From assembly GCA_030601845.1 (NCBI GenBank), contig JAUWAY010000001.1:1-64000 (forward strand): 64,000 nucleotides of DNA, read 5' to 3'. The translations under genes and the position numbers were made by a program. The notes beneath the pieces were generated by a model. That model was not told the origin of the DNA and did no database searches. It was given only the letters and a program-made list of their open reading frames with translations. Positions 6,740 to 15,982 of the stretch are shown one piece after another. The DNA comes from Phycisphaerae bacterium (GTDB lineage Bacteria; Planctomycetota; Phycisphaerae; Sedimentisphaerales; Anaerobacaceae). How positions within the stretch are numbered: position 1 is the stretch's first letter; each line of letters opens with the position of its first letter.

Positions 6740-8332
6740 ATGCCGACCTTCGTACCTCGAATTTCATTGCACCACCCGGCTCTTGCTGCAGCAATGCTGG
6801 CGGTGCTGATCTTGAACCCAGCAAGGCTTTCGCCGGCCAAAACCTTTGTTGTCTCAGCCCCCTCGGCCGTCCAGGACGTTACTCTTCGCGACCGCGAATT
6901 CGGACAGTGGAACTTCGGCGGCGGTCATCTGCTCGAAGTCGGATTTATGCCCGGACTATACGAACTGCACCACGGTGTCAGCCTGATTCGTTTCAATCTC
7001 TCACAACTGCCATGCAAGAAGGTCAGCTCCGCAAAACTGCGGCTATACAAACCCAAATGCTATATCCAGATGATACCGGTGAAGGTCAGCGCTTACGCAG
7101 TCAGCAATGCCAATTTCGAATGGACGGAGGGCTCATCACTGTGCGCCGAAGAATACTCGGCAAGTACCTGGAAATGCAGAGGCAGCGGCCAGCCGTGGGC
7201 AGGTTCCGAAGGCTGCTCCAAGGCGCGTGTCGATTACACGCTACCGGCCCTGGATACGCAGATCGCTCCAAGCGATTGCGGCCGGTGGTTGGAATTTACC
7301 ATACCACCCAGTCTCATCCAGAGCTGGCTGGACGACCCTGATAACAATGCCGGGTTACATATAAAGGCCAGTGACGATGCGCAACTCGGTGAGCATGCAT
7401 TCTTTTACTCGAGTGAGCACCACTCGGGCAAGGGACCACAATTAGTCATCGATGGAACAGCCGGTGCCCCGGCCTCGCCAGTGAACAAAAGGCCCTTCAA
7501 TCCGAGATACGTGTTTCCCCCGGCAGACGATGCGTTCGAAAGATGGCTCAATGAAGCGGACAACCGCTATACCGGCTGGGCCAAAAACCCCCAGATGAAT
7601 ATGAGCCGCCGGCAGGCCCTGATGATTTACTACTTCGACGTTACGGTCCGAGGCGAGCTGCTTTGCCCCAGAGTACGAATACCACTTACGCAGAATATGC
7701 TGGAACTCGACGACCTAATTGCACAAGCTGACGCGTCGGCTGTACGGGAAAAGCTCAAAGACGTCGGGAAATATCTTCTCATTTGGGAATACATACGCGA
7801 AACGCATTGGTATGACTCCGGCCCGTTGGCCGACGTCCTCTCCCCATTGCAGATAGGCATACTGTGGGCCAAGCCGGGTTACGGCATCTTCGCCAAAATG
7901 AATGACGGAAGATGGGACCCGCTGACCCCTGAGCAGCTGGAGGAGAACATCCTCAAAACGATCGCGCAAATGACATCAACGTTAAATCTAACCGCCGAGC
8001 AGCTCCAATTCATAGAGCCGATGATTCGCCGCAACGAAACTCGCGAGCATTACTATATCAACAAGCTAAGGCAGAGCCTCGATGAAATCTATCCTTTGAT
8101 AGCTGCGGGAAACGATGGCCCTGAGATGTTCGACTGCGTTAAACGCCTGCATTACAACCATGAACTTTTTCTCTATTACCAGTCAACTTTCAGCATCCCT
8201 CGATGGACTGTATATATGGACCACGCAGACCCTATCGCGTTGGCTCGCGCGTATCAGCGCGTCCGAAGAGAAGAGTACAACCCCCAGAGGACTGGCAGAC
8301 AGATCGAACACGCCAAGCGGTATGGCAGATAA
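6740..8332 (+). CDS. Secreted DNRLRE-domain protein of unknown function
   Basis: About 530 residues from MPTFVPRISL, chosen over the track start at 6689 because AGAGGTG lies upstream of 6740. A signal peptide covers residues 1-32. Residues about 35-240 look like a DNRLRE/TGF-propeptide-like beta domain: VQDVTLRDREFGQW, LIRFNLSQLP, AKLRLYKP, LEFTIPPSLIQSWLDDPDNNAGLHI and FYSSEH, as in many extracellular planctomycete proteins. The remaining half is alpha-helical (LTPEQLEENILKTIAQM, QLQFIEPMIRR) and unrecognised. Probably extracellular or periplasmic. It directly follows the transposase remnant. Confidence 0.7.
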   Translation: MPTFVPRISLHHPALAAAMLAVLILNPARLSPAKTFVVSAPSAVQDVTLRDREFGQWNFGGGHLLEVGFMPGLYELHHGVSLIRFNLSQLPCKKVSSAKLRLYKPKCYIQMIPVKVSAYAVSNANFEWTEGSSLCAEEYSASTWKCRGSGQPWAGSEGCSKARVDYTLPALDTQIAPSDCGRWLEFTIPPSLIQSWLDDPDNNAGLHIKASDDAQLGEHAFFYSSEHHSGKGPQLVIDGTAGAPASPVNKRPFNPRYVFPPADDAFERWLNEADNRYTGWAKNPQMNMSRRQALMIYYFDVTVRGELLCPRVRIPLTQNMLELDDLIAQADASAVREKLKDVGKYLLIWEYIRETHWYDSGPLADVLSPLQIGILWAKPGYGIFAKMNDGRWDPLTPEQLEENILKTIAQMTSTLNLTAEQLQFIEPMIRRNETREHYYINKLRQSLDEIYPLIAAGNDGPEMFDCVKRLHYNHELFLYYQSTFSIPRWTVYMDHADPIALARAYQRVRREEYNPQRTGRQIEHAKRYGR

Positions 8333-8416
8333 GCTGAAAACTTAAAGCTGAAAACTAAAAACCATAGCATAAAGCCAAATAAACTATTTCAATTTCATGA
8401 AGACAAGGTAATTATT

Positions 8417-9103
8417 ATGAAACATTTGTCAATTCTGACTGTGATTCTATTATATTTTTCTACAACGGTTGCCATTGCACAACCAACCCGTACCGAAATG
8501 CCGGACGCACGCATGTTGCGTTTCCCGGACGTGAGCGCAGAAAAAATTGTATTTGTGTATGCCAGTGACCTGTGGACCGTGTCCAAAAACGGCGGGCTGG
8601 CACGTAAGTTAAGTTCACCAAAGGAACAGGAACTATTTCCGAAGTTTTCCCCTGATGGTCAAACCATTGCTTTCAGCGGTAACTATGATGGTAACACCGA
8701 CGTTTACGTTATGCTGGCGGAAGGCGGCACGCCAAGGCGTTTGACACATCATTCTGATGATGAGCTGGTAGTGGAATGGTACCCGGACGGAAAGCATATT
8801 CTCTACCGTTCACGAATGGTCAGTCCATCCCACCGCTTCAATCGTTTCTTCAAACAATCTATCGACGGTGGCTGGATTTCAGCCCCGGCCTTTAGCTTCT
8901 GGAACACCGAAGGCGACTGGGAAGTCGAAGGCTGGGGCGTGGACCCTGATTATGAAATCGAAAATGCACCGGATGAGATGGTTGCCGGTCGCGACCCGCA
9001 ACTGGAAAAAGCGATAGAAGTAATTCTTGAGATGCTCGAAGAAGAGCCGCCGAAGAGGCCTAAAAGGCCTGCCTATCCGGACCGGTCGGACAGGATAAAG
9101 TGA
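8417..9103 (+). pseudogene. Tricorn-type protease with a large in-frame internal deletion
   Basis: The first about 150 residues, after a signal peptide, are the N-terminal beta-propeller of tricorn protease: MLRFPDVSAEKIVFVYASDLW, FPKFSPDGQTIAFSGNYDGN, RRLTHHSDDE. The last about 75 residues match the tricorn C-terminus (WVVE-like EGWGVDPDYEIENAPDEM, GRDPQLEKAIEVILE, RPAYPDRSD). Tricorn proteins are about 1,050-1,100 residues; this one is 228. The second propeller, PDZ domain and catalytic Ser/His/Glu core are gone, with the reading frame preserved. It is either a deletion pseudogene or, less likely, a reduced propeller protein. The OPT peptide transporter next door fits a former peptide-use locus. 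Confidence 0.75.
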
Positions 9104-9212
9104 TTTTGCTTTTATTCCATAACCTATTACCCGGCAAATGTTTTACAGGATGTTAAACCGAATGTAGCTGGAATGCATCGGTTCTTTTTCAACAATTTGG
9201 AACAGGTAAGCT

Positions 9213-11156
9213 ATGGATTCAGAAGGACGGTCATTAGCGGAAATTACGGTTAAGGCGATTGTTTTGGGGGTGCTGCTTTCGGTGGTACTGGCGGCGGCAA
9301 ACGCCTATCTTGGATTGTTCGCGGGGATGACGGTCTCGGCGTCAATACCGGCGGCGGTGGTGTCGATGGGGGTGTTGAGACTATTTCGGCGCAGTAACAT
9401 CTTAGAGAACAACATTGTGCAGACGGCGGCGTCAGCGGGCGAGTCGCTGGCGGCAGGGGTGATATTTACGCTTCCGGCACTGGTGATACTGAATTTCTGG
9501 GACAAGTTTGATTTCTTGTGGGTTACGATGATAGCAGGGTTCGGTGGCGTTTTGGGGGTGTTGTTTACGATACCGCTGCGACGGGCGCTGATTGTGGAAG
9601 CCAAACTGAAGTTTCCGGAAGGGATGGCAACGGCAGAGGTCCTGAAAACAGGCGAACGCGGCGGCTCAGGTATTAAATACATTACAAAAGCGGCAGTCGC
9701 AGCAGGGCTGTTCAAGTTTGGAGAGGCCGGGCTACAAATCTGGAATGGGGTGTTCGAGGCCGCGAGAGGTGTTGGAGGAACCGTGGTGTACTTTGGTTCG
9801 AATCTAAGTCCGGCGCTATTAGCGGTAGGATACATTGTGGGATTAAATATCGGAGTACTGATTTTCGTTGGCGGACTTTGCAACTGGCTGATTGCGATAC
9901 CCATTTATGCAGCGACCCATGATTGGGGAATCTATGCGATGGGCCATGAACTAGCCGGGCAGTCAATGTCGGCTCTTGATTGGGCAGGGAAGATATGGGG
10001 GGAACAAACACGGTACATCGGGGTAGGCGGAATGGTAGTGGGAGGGTTGTGGACGATTTTCAAGATGCGGACGTCCATCTTCAGCGGCATCAGGAGCGGA
10101 CTGGAGGCCTATCGGAGCGCAAAGGCCGAGCGGGTGGAGATTGCCAGGACGGAAAAAGATATGTCGATGAAATGGATACTGGTGTTGATTGTGGGCTCGG
10201 CGGTGCCTTTGTTCCTGTTATATCAGACATTCGTGGGGCAGCTGACTGTTTCGCTGCCTATGGCGGTGACAATGCTGGTGGCGGGATTCGTGTTTTCCGC
10301 AGTGGCAGGATATATGGGAGGACTGGTAGGCTCGTCGAACAACCCCATATCGGGAGTGACGATAGCGACGGTGTTGTTTTCCTCGCTGCTTTTATTTTTA
10401 CTGATGGGGCCGGCGGCAAAAAATGGCCCAGCGGCGGCGATAATCATCGGCAGCGTTGTGTGCTGTGCAGCGTCGATTGCAGGCGATAACCTGCAGGATT
10501 TGAAAGCGGGTTACATTGTAGGGGCGACCCCGTGGAAACAGCAAGTGATGCAGATGGTGGGGACGGTCTCGGCGGCACTTGTGATGGCGCCGATACTAAC
10601 ATTGCTGCTGAAGGCGTACGGTTTTGCGGGACACTCATCGGCAACGGACAATGCACTGGCTGCACCGCAGGCGAACCTGATGGCTTCGGTGGCAAAGGGA
10701 GTGTTTGAAGGCGGGCTGCCGTGGAATTATGTTTTCATAGGAATGGCAGTGGCAGTGGGCGTGATACTGCTGGATAATTACCTTCAGCGAAGAGGCAGCT
10801 CGTTTCGTGCGCCGGTCCTCGCAGTGGCGATAGGATTCTACCTGCCTTTTCAGTTAGCGGTACCTATTTTTGCAGGAGGGATAATTCATCAGGTTATCAA
10901 AGTTCGACACCTGCGAAAAGGAACAGCTGAAGATACGGTCGAAATATCCAACCGACATGGGCTGTTGTTTGCGTCGGGATTAATTACGGGGGAAGCATTG
11001 ATTGGTATTTTGCTGGCGATACCAATTGTGATCAGCGGCAGACAGGACGTGCTGGCGGTGCTGGCCGAGCCGCTGGGGACCTGGCCAGGTGCGGTTTTGC
11101 TGTTGGGCGTTGCATACTGGCTCTTTCGAACCGCATTGGGAAAAACGAACAGTTAA
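9213..11156 (+). CDS. OPT-family oligopeptide transporter
   Basis: A 647-residue polytopic membrane protein with about 14-16 hydrophobic segments. The family signature GLFAGMTVSASIPAAVVSMGVLR follows the first transmembrane helix, and NNIVQTAASAGESLAAGVIF and a KFPEGMATAEVLKTGE loop are characteristic of bacterial OPT members. These proteins take up oligopeptides or metal-chelate compounds by proton coupling; the substrate here is not known. The usual partner peptidase may once have been the broken tricorn gene 110 bases upstream. Confidence 0.9.
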   Translation: MDSEGRSLAEITVKAIVLGVLLSVVLAAANAYLGLFAGMTVSASIPAAVVSMGVLRLFRRSNILENNIVQTAASAGESLAAGVIFTLPALVILNFWDKFDFLWVTMIAGFGGVLGVLFTIPLRRALIVEAKLKFPEGMATAEVLKTGERGGSGIKYITKAAVAAGLFKFGEAGLQIWNGVFEAARGVGGTVVYFGSNLSPALLAVGYIVGLNIGVLIFVGGLCNWLIAIPIYAATHDWGIYAMGHELAGQSMSALDWAGKIWGEQTRYIGVGGMVVGGLWTIFKMRTSIFSGIRSGLEAYRSAKAERVEIARTEKDMSMKWILVLIVGSAVPLFLLYQTFVGQLTVSLPMAVTMLVAGFVFSAVAGYMGGLVGSSNNPISGVTIATVLFSSLLLFLLMGPAAKNGPAAAIIIGSVVCCAASIAGDNLQDLKAGYIVGATPWKQQVMQMVGTVSAALVMAPILTLLLKAYGFAGHSSATDNALAAPQANLMASVAKGVFEGGLPWNYVFIGMAVAVGVILLDNYLQRRGSSFRAPVLAVAIGFYLPFQLAVPIFAGGIIHQVIKVRHLRKGTAEDTVEISNRHGLLFASGLITGEALIGILLAIPIVISGRQDVLAVLAEPLGTWPGAVLLLGVAYWLFRTALGKTNS

Positions 11157-11212
11157 ACGCCTTTAAGCTTACATCACGTGCACTTTTAGAGCTCCTGGTG
11201 TGGACCTTATCC

Positions 11213-11243
11213 TTGACATTAAGAGTATTTTTATTTACATAAT
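11213..11243 (+). promoter_or_regulatory. Putative promoter of the ASKHA membrane operon, possibly leaderless
   Basis: A perfect -35 box TTGACA is followed after 19 bases by CATAAT (5 of 6 consensus bases). The ATG at 11248 begins five bases after the -10 box and has no Shine-Dalgarno sequence, so transcription may start at or next to the start codon. The 19-base spacing is one or two longer than ideal. Confidence 0.4.
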
Positions 11244-11247
11244 CATT

Positions 11248-11571
11248 ATGAAACTGAGGATTTTGAAGAACGCTTTTGAAATAAAGCAGACCAAGCCCGA
11301 TGAGCTTGGTGAGAAGGAGCAGGCTATACTCGAAAAGCTGGCAAGGAAGATTAACAAGTACGGGATGGCACTTCCAGCGATAATTTTTCTCGAGTCTGTC
11401 AAGCCCCTGAGCTTCGTGGCCGGCCAGGTCATGGTCTTCTTCAAGCCCTTCATCAGCGCCTTTTTCAACACCAGAGAGTACGATCTCCTGGCTTCTATGC
11501 TCGAAGATCGCAACGCTATCGAGGCCCTGCTTAAGAAGATAGAAGCTTTAGAACAGAATGCTCCGCAATGA
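11248..11571 (+). CDS. Small protein of unknown function, first gene of the ASKHA membrane operon
   Basis: About 107 residues from MKLRILKNAF; the track start at 11200 runs back through the promoter. The centre has a moderately hydrophobic amphipathic stretch (MALPAIIFLESVKPLSFVAG, then VFFKPFISAFF), flanked by charged helices; the C-terminus is a short E/K/L helix. It could lie on the membrane surface. No known family is recognised. A 36-base palindrome (11576-11611) separates it from the ATPase gene. Confidence 0.65.
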   Translation: MKLRILKNAFEIKQTKPDELGEKEQAILEKLARKINKYGMALPAIIFLESVKPLSFVAGQVMVFFKPFISAFFNTREYDLLASMLEDRNAIEALLKKIEALEQNAPQ

Positions 11572-11575
11572 GGTA

Positions 11576-11611
11576 GGGTTCCCAAAGCCCATACGTCGGC
11601 TTTGGGGTCCC
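11576..11611. repeat. Palindrome between operon genes
   Basis: GGGTTCCCAAAGCC is followed by an 8-base loop and GGCTTTGGGGTCCC, an almost perfect 14-base inverted repeat. It is not followed by a T run, so it is not a simple terminator. Similar palindromes interrupt or end other genes of this operon (14623, 17681). Confidence 0.7.
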
Positions 11612-11625
11612 AGGTAGGAATCTGG

Positions 11626-13479
11626 ATGGACCCTGAAAAAATCAAAGTCATTCTTGCGACCGACTGCGGAAGTACCACCACCAAAGCCATCTTGATAGAA
11701 AAGATTGGCAACGAGTACAGGCAGACTTATAGGGGCGAGGCCCCAACCACCGTTGAAGCACCCTTTGAAGACGTTACCATGGGCGTTGCCGGCGCCGTTC
11801 AGGAACTGGCAGAGCTCTCTGGCAGGAAACTTATTGACGAGCAAGGCAGGATCATTAAGCCCTGCCAGAATGGTCAAGGATGCGACATCTATATCTCCAC
11901 CTCCAGTGCAGGCGGGGGTTTGCAGATGATGGTCGCCGGTGTGGTCAGGAAGATGACTGCCCAGAGCGCAGAGAGGGCAGCTCTCGGTGCTGGTGCCATC
12001 GTGATGGATGTGTTAGCATCCAACGACAAAAGACTGCCTTACGAGCAGATCCAGAGGATCAGACACCTAAGGCCAGACATGATCCTGCTGTCAGGTGGAA
12101 TCGACGGCGGTACCATTACCCACGTTGCCGAGATGGGAGAGTTGATAGCTGCTGCCGACCCCAAGCCCAGGCTTGGTATGGGATACCGCCTACCGGTCAT
12201 CTTTGCCGGGAACATCAATGCCCGAGCTGAAATTGAACGATGCCTCCAGGACAAGACCGACCTTTCCATTGTCGATAACCTCAGGCCTGTGCTCGAAGAG
12301 GAAAATCTCAACCCTGCCAGAGAAAAGATTCATGACCTCTTCCTTGAACACGTCATGGCACAGGCGCCAGGTTACAAAAAGCTAATCAACTGGGTCGATG
12401 CGCCCATCATGCCAACTCCCAGCGCTGTGGGCTCTATCCTGAAAACCATTGCCGACCAGAAGGCGATCGAAGCAATCGGGGTCGATATTGGTGGGGCTAC
12501 AACCGATGTCTTCTCGGTCTTGAAGGGGGTGTTCAACCGAACCGTAAGCGCCAACCTCGGCATGAGCTACTCCATCTCCAACGTCGTCGCCGAGGCGGGG
12601 CTTGGTAACATAATGCGCTGGCTCTGCTTTGAGATGGACGAGAGCGACCTTCGCAATCGCATCAAAAACAAAATGATCCGCCCTACCACCATACCCCAGA
12701 CCCTCAAGGAATTAATCCTCGAGCAGGCAGTGGCCAGGGAGGCATTGCGTCTGGCCTTTCGCCAGCACAAGAGCTTTGCCACGACACTGGCGGGTGTCCA
12801 ACAGCAGAGAACCATCGGGGACACCTTTGAGCAGATTTCCAGCGGGGCAGGCCTGGTTAACATGTTAGCCCTTGACCTGATCATTGGCTCAGGAGGCATC
12901 CTGTCTCACGCTCCGCGAGCCGAGCAGACGGCGATGATGATCATCGACGCATTTCTGCCCGAGGGCGTCACGCTGCTCGCCAAAGACAGCATCTTCATGA
13001 TGCCCCACCTGGGTGTGCTGGCGCAGGTTCACACCAAAGCGGCGACTGAAGTTTTTGAAAAGGACTGCATGGTCTACCTTGGCACGTGCATCTGCCCCGT
13101 AGGACAGAGCAAACAGGGCAGGCCGGTTTGCAGATACACGCTGGAGCTTCCAGCAGGCAATACAGTAGAGGAAACTCTAAATTTCGGGGAGATGAGACTC
13201 ATTCGCCTGGGCCTCGGCGAAAAGGCAAAGTTAGCTGCAGAACCGACTCGAAACTTCGATTTGGGTCAGGGCAAAGGGCGAAGGATTGAGCAGGAGATTA
13301 TCGGTGGCACTGTGGGGGTCATTCTGGACGGCCGCGGGCGCCCCCTTAACCTTGCCGACGACAAGAAACGACGTATTGAAAAACTCAGAGAGTGGATGCT
13401 TGCCCTTTCTGTTTATGACCAGAAGGCGTTGGAAGAAAAAGGACTCGTCGGGGCAAAGGCCCCTGCCGGAGCACGATAG
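11626..13479 (+). CDS. MutL/GlmL-family ASKHA ATPase
   Basis: About 617 residues from MDPEKIKVIL, chosen because a TAGGAA site lies just upstream and the ASKHA fold begins here. Phosphate-1 motif: TDCGSTTTKAILIEK. Phosphate-2 motif: GVDIGGATTDVFSV. These, and the SSAGGGLQMMVAGVV, ILLSGGIDGG and GSGGILSHAPR segments, match the MutL/GlmL family. Its named members are encoded beside coenzyme B12-dependent glutamate or ornithine mutases and are thought to be reactivating chaperones. No B12 mutase gene is present here; instead it is followed by one soluble and four membrane proteins of unknown function, so its client is probably something else (inference). Confidence 0.85.
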   Translation: MDPEKIKVILATDCGSTTTKAILIEKIGNEYRQTYRGEAPTTVEAPFEDVTMGVAGAVQELAELSGRKLIDEQGRIIKPCQNGQGCDIYISTSSAGGGLQMMVAGVVRKMTAQSAERAALGAGAIVMDVLASNDKRLPYEQIQRIRHLRPDMILLSGGIDGGTITHVAEMGELIAAADPKPRLGMGYRLPVIFAGNINARAEIERCLQDKTDLSIVDNLRPVLEEENLNPAREKIHDLFLEHVMAQAPGYKKLINWVDAPIMPTPSAVGSILKTIADQKAIEAIGVDIGGATTDVFSVLKGVFNRTVSANLGMSYSISNVVAEAGLGNIMRWLCFEMDESDLRNRIKNKMIRPTTIPQTLKELILEQAVAREALRLAFRQHKSFATTLAGVQQQRTIGDTFEQISSGAGLVNMLALDLIIGSGGILSHAPRAEQTAMMIIDAFLPEGVTLLAKDSIFMMPHLGVLAQVHTKAATEVFEKDCMVYLGTCICPVGQSKQGRPVCRYTLELPAGNTVEETLNFGEMRLIRLGLGEKAKLAAEPTRNFDLGQGKGRRIEQEIIGGTVGVILDGRGRPLNLADDKKRRIEKLREWMLALSVYDQKALEEKGLVGAKAPAGAR

Positions 13480-13482
13480 GAA

Positions 13483-14610
13483 ATGGCACACGCATATACA
13501 CCCGGACTTAAAGTAACAGATTCAATCACATTAAGAAAGAGCCGGCTCCTTCCTGTGAAGGGAGAGGTTGTGGTTGAGCTGAAAACACAGGTAAAACCCG
13601 ACGATGTGGTTGCGAGGACTTTCCTGCCTGGAAACGTTTATCCCCTCAACGCAGCGAACATCCTGAACATTGAAGCCGAGGATGTCCCCGGCAGTATGTT
13701 AAAGAAAGAAACCGAATATATTAAAAAAAACGAGGTGATTGCCGAGACCAAAGGGCTGTTCGGTCTTTTTAAGTCCAAGCTAACAGCAACTATCGATGGC
13801 ACCATCGAGAGCATCTCCGGAGTAACCGGACAGGTCCTTCAACGAGCCAATCCCATGCCCATTGAGGTTCAGGCCTACATCCAGGGCCAGGTGGTAGACA
13901 TCATTGAAGGCCAAGGGGTCGTGGTAGAGACCTGCGGGGCATTTGTGCAGGGGATTTTCGGGATCGGCGGCGAGACATTCGGAAGGCTGCAGATGGGTGT
14001 TCGGAGCCCATCGGAGATGCTCGGCCCTGATCAAATCTACGATAGACACAGAGGAGCTATACTCGTAGGTGGCAGCCTGGTTACCGAGCAAGCCCTCAAC
14101 AAGGCCATAGCGACAGGCGTGCGGGGAATCGTTGTCGGTGGGTTCGACGACAAGGACCTAAGGGCTTTTCTCGGGCATGACCTTGGTGTGGCTATCACCG
14201 GCTCTGAGCAAATCGGACTGACGCTTGTGGTTACTGAAGGATTTGGTCGCATCGAGATGGCCCAGAGAACATTTGAACTGCTGAAAAGCTGCGCCGGATT
14301 GCAGGTCTCTATCAATGGGGCAACCCAGATCAGAGCCGGCGTGATACGTCCGGAGGTTATTATCCCCAAGGATAAGATGCCTTCATCCAGTAACAAGGCC
14401 GCGGGAGAGATAGAGCGGGGTCTCTCAATTGGAACACCAATTCGTATGATAAGACAACCCTACTTTGGACGGCTCGGCAAGGTAGTTGCGCTTCCAACCA
14501 ATCCGGCTGTTCTGGAGTCAGGCACCAGGGCCCGGGTGCTTGAGGTTGAATTCACCGATGGACAGCGGGCTTTAATACCCCGGGCAAATGTTGAATTGAT
14601 AGAGGGATAA
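13483..14610 (+). CDS. Conserved protein of the ASKHA operon with a C-terminal KOW-like domain
   Basis: A 375-residue soluble protein starting three bases after the ATPase gene stops. The first part (about 1-150) contains small beta-barrel or biotinyl-like segments (GLFKSKLTATIDGTIESISG, PMPIEVQAYIQGQVVDIIEG). The middle (about 175-275) looks like a Rossmann-type alpha/beta fold (RGAILVGGSLVTEQALNKA, GVRGIVVGGFDDKDLRAF). The C-terminus (about 320-375) resembles a KOW/SH3-like motif: YFGRLGKVVALP...RVLEVEFTDGQRALIPRANVELIEG. No enzymatic signature is recognised. Tight spacing implies co-translation and probably a physical partnership with the ATPase. Confidence 0.7.
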   Translation: MAHAYTPGLKVTDSITLRKSRLLPVKGEVVVELKTQVKPDDVVARTFLPGNVYPLNAANILNIEAEDVPGSMLKKETEYIKKNEVIAETKGLFGLFKSKLTATIDGTIESISGVTGQVLQRANPMPIEVQAYIQGQVVDIIEGQGVVVETCGAFVQGIFGIGGETFGRLQMGVRSPSEMLGPDQIYDRHRGAILVGGSLVTEQALNKAIATGVRGIVVGGFDDKDLRAFLGHDLGVAITGSEQIGLTLVVTEGFGRIEMAQRTFELLKSCAGLQVSINGATQIRAGVIRPEVIIPKDKMPSSSNKAAGEIERGLSIGTPIRMIRQPYFGRLGKVVALPTNPAVLESGTRARVLEVEFTDGQRALIPRANVELIEG

Positions 14611-14622
14611 AACTGCTGCTGT

Positions 14623-14650
14623 ACCAGGCCCGCCCTTCCGAAGGGCTGGT
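14623..14650. repeat. Palindrome between operon genes
   Basis: ACCAG...GCCCTT-CCG-AAGGGC-TGGT forms an imperfect hairpin in the 56-base gap before the next operon gene. No T run follows it. Confidence 0.55.
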
Positions 14651-14666
14651 CCAGGGGCACAAGAAA

Positions 14667-15920
14667 ATGGGATTTTCTAAACACAAATCGGCTTTGGTCA
14701 TTGTAGCTGTAACCGGAATTATTATGCTGACGGCCTTTGTTCCCCGCTCACAGGCCCGGCCTGATGCAGCTATGCTGGTTCGTATTAGACCACCCGTCAG
14801 CCCTCGAGCATTTGATACCCCCAGCGATGCAGGCGGTTGTATAACGGTCCGGTGGCAGCTCTCCCCGGACGACCAGCCGGGAGGTAAGCTCGTCGAAGGG
14901 TACGGAATATACCGGGCCGAGGAACCGGCGGGCCCTTCGGCTGCGCTCAGGGTAAACTCATTCAAACCTATTGACGTAGTCCCGGCGGGAACTACCGAAT
15001 ACAAAGACTCATCCACTGACGATGCAAAAACTTACAGGTACCGCCTTGTTGCCCTGTCCGAATTTGAGAATTCAGAACCGGCAGAAACGCCAGTTGCGCA
15101 ATCGAGCCTGCAGCTCTTTAACCTGAACAGACTCAACCTGCTCGTTATCTCCATCATCATCTCCGGTACCGTAATCTTTTATATCCAGTACCTTAAGTCC
15201 GGCAGGCAAACTTTCATCCGCAAGATTGCCGGGCTCGAAGCCGTGGATGAAGCCATAGGACGTGCTACCGAGATGGGACGGCCAATTCTGTTTATTCCGG
15301 GCATCCAGGATATGAACGACATCCAGACAGTTGCCGGCATGATCATCCTCGGCAGGATAGCTAAAACAATCGCCGAGTATGACACCCCCATCGAGGTCCC
15401 AACCTCAAGAGCATTGGTTATGACCACAGCTCGAGAGATAGTAAAGGAGGCGTACCTGGCTGCAGGAAGGCCTGACGCCTACTCCGACGATATGATTTAC
15501 TATCTCACCGACGAGCAGTTCGGATACGTTGCCGGCGTCAATGGCATCATGGTACGCAAAAAGCCGGCAGCGTGTTTCTACATGGGAGCATTCTTTGCCG
15601 AGTCCCTCATCCTCGCCGAGACCGGCAACGACATCGGCGCCATCCAGATCGCCGGAACGGCAATGCCTGCTCAGCTTCCGTTCTTTATCGCAGCTTGTGA
15701 CTACACCCTAATCGGTGAAGAACTCTTCGCTGCAAGCGCCTACCTATCCGGCGAGCCCAAGCAACTCGGAAGTCTCAAGGGCCAGGATATGGGTAAGATT
15801 ATCGCAATGGCGTGTATCTTATTCGGCGTGTTCCTGGCTACCTTGACCTCCGTTACTGGAAGTAGCGCTATTTTAGAAGTACTTGAATGGTTCAGGAGCT
15901 TTTTTTCAGTGTCAGCTTGA
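14667..15920 (+). CDS. Membrane protein with an exported Fn3-like domain and a conserved cytoplasmic domain (DUF6754-like)
   Basis: 417 residues. An N-terminal hydrophobic segment (12-28, VIVAVTGIIMLTAFV) is followed by a fibronectin-like domain (about 45-145: GGCITVRWQLSPDD, GYGIYRAEEP, TTEYKDSSTDDAKTYRYRLVALSE). A transmembrane helix lies at about 150-172. The large conserved domain (about 180-380) includes GRPILFIPGIQDMNDIQTVAGM, SRALVMTTAREIV and GAFFAESLILAETG. A C-terminal transmembrane helix (VFLATLTSVTGSSAI) ends the protein. It resembles what I remember as DUF6754; function unknown. It sits in the middle of the ASKHA operon. Confidence 0.7.
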   Translation: MGFSKHKSALVIVAVTGIIMLTAFVPRSQARPDAAMLVRIRPPVSPRAFDTPSDAGGCITVRWQLSPDDQPGGKLVEGYGIYRAEEPAGPSAALRVNSFKPIDVVPAGTTEYKDSSTDDAKTYRYRLVALSEFENSEPAETPVAQSSLQLFNLNRLNLLVISIIISGTVIFYIQYLKSGRQTFIRKIAGLEAVDEAIGRATEMGRPILFIPGIQDMNDIQTVAGMIILGRIAKTIAEYDTPIEVPTSRALVMTTAREIVKEAYLAAGRPDAYSDDMIYYLTDEQFGYVAGVNGIMVRKKPAACFYMGAFFAESLILAETGNDIGAIQIAGTAMPAQLPFFIAACDYTLIGEELFAASAYLSGEPKQLGSLKGQDMGKIIAMACILFGVFLATLTSVTGSSAILEVLEWFRSFFSVSA

Positions 15921-15982
15921 GAACTGTTCTGCAGCAGTCACTGAAGCAAAAGGTGCACTGAGAAACTTAATAGGAGCAAGCA

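Noticed and set aside
9305-9904. 199-residue minus-strand ORF
   Set aside because: Shadow of the OPT transporter; no start context or family match.
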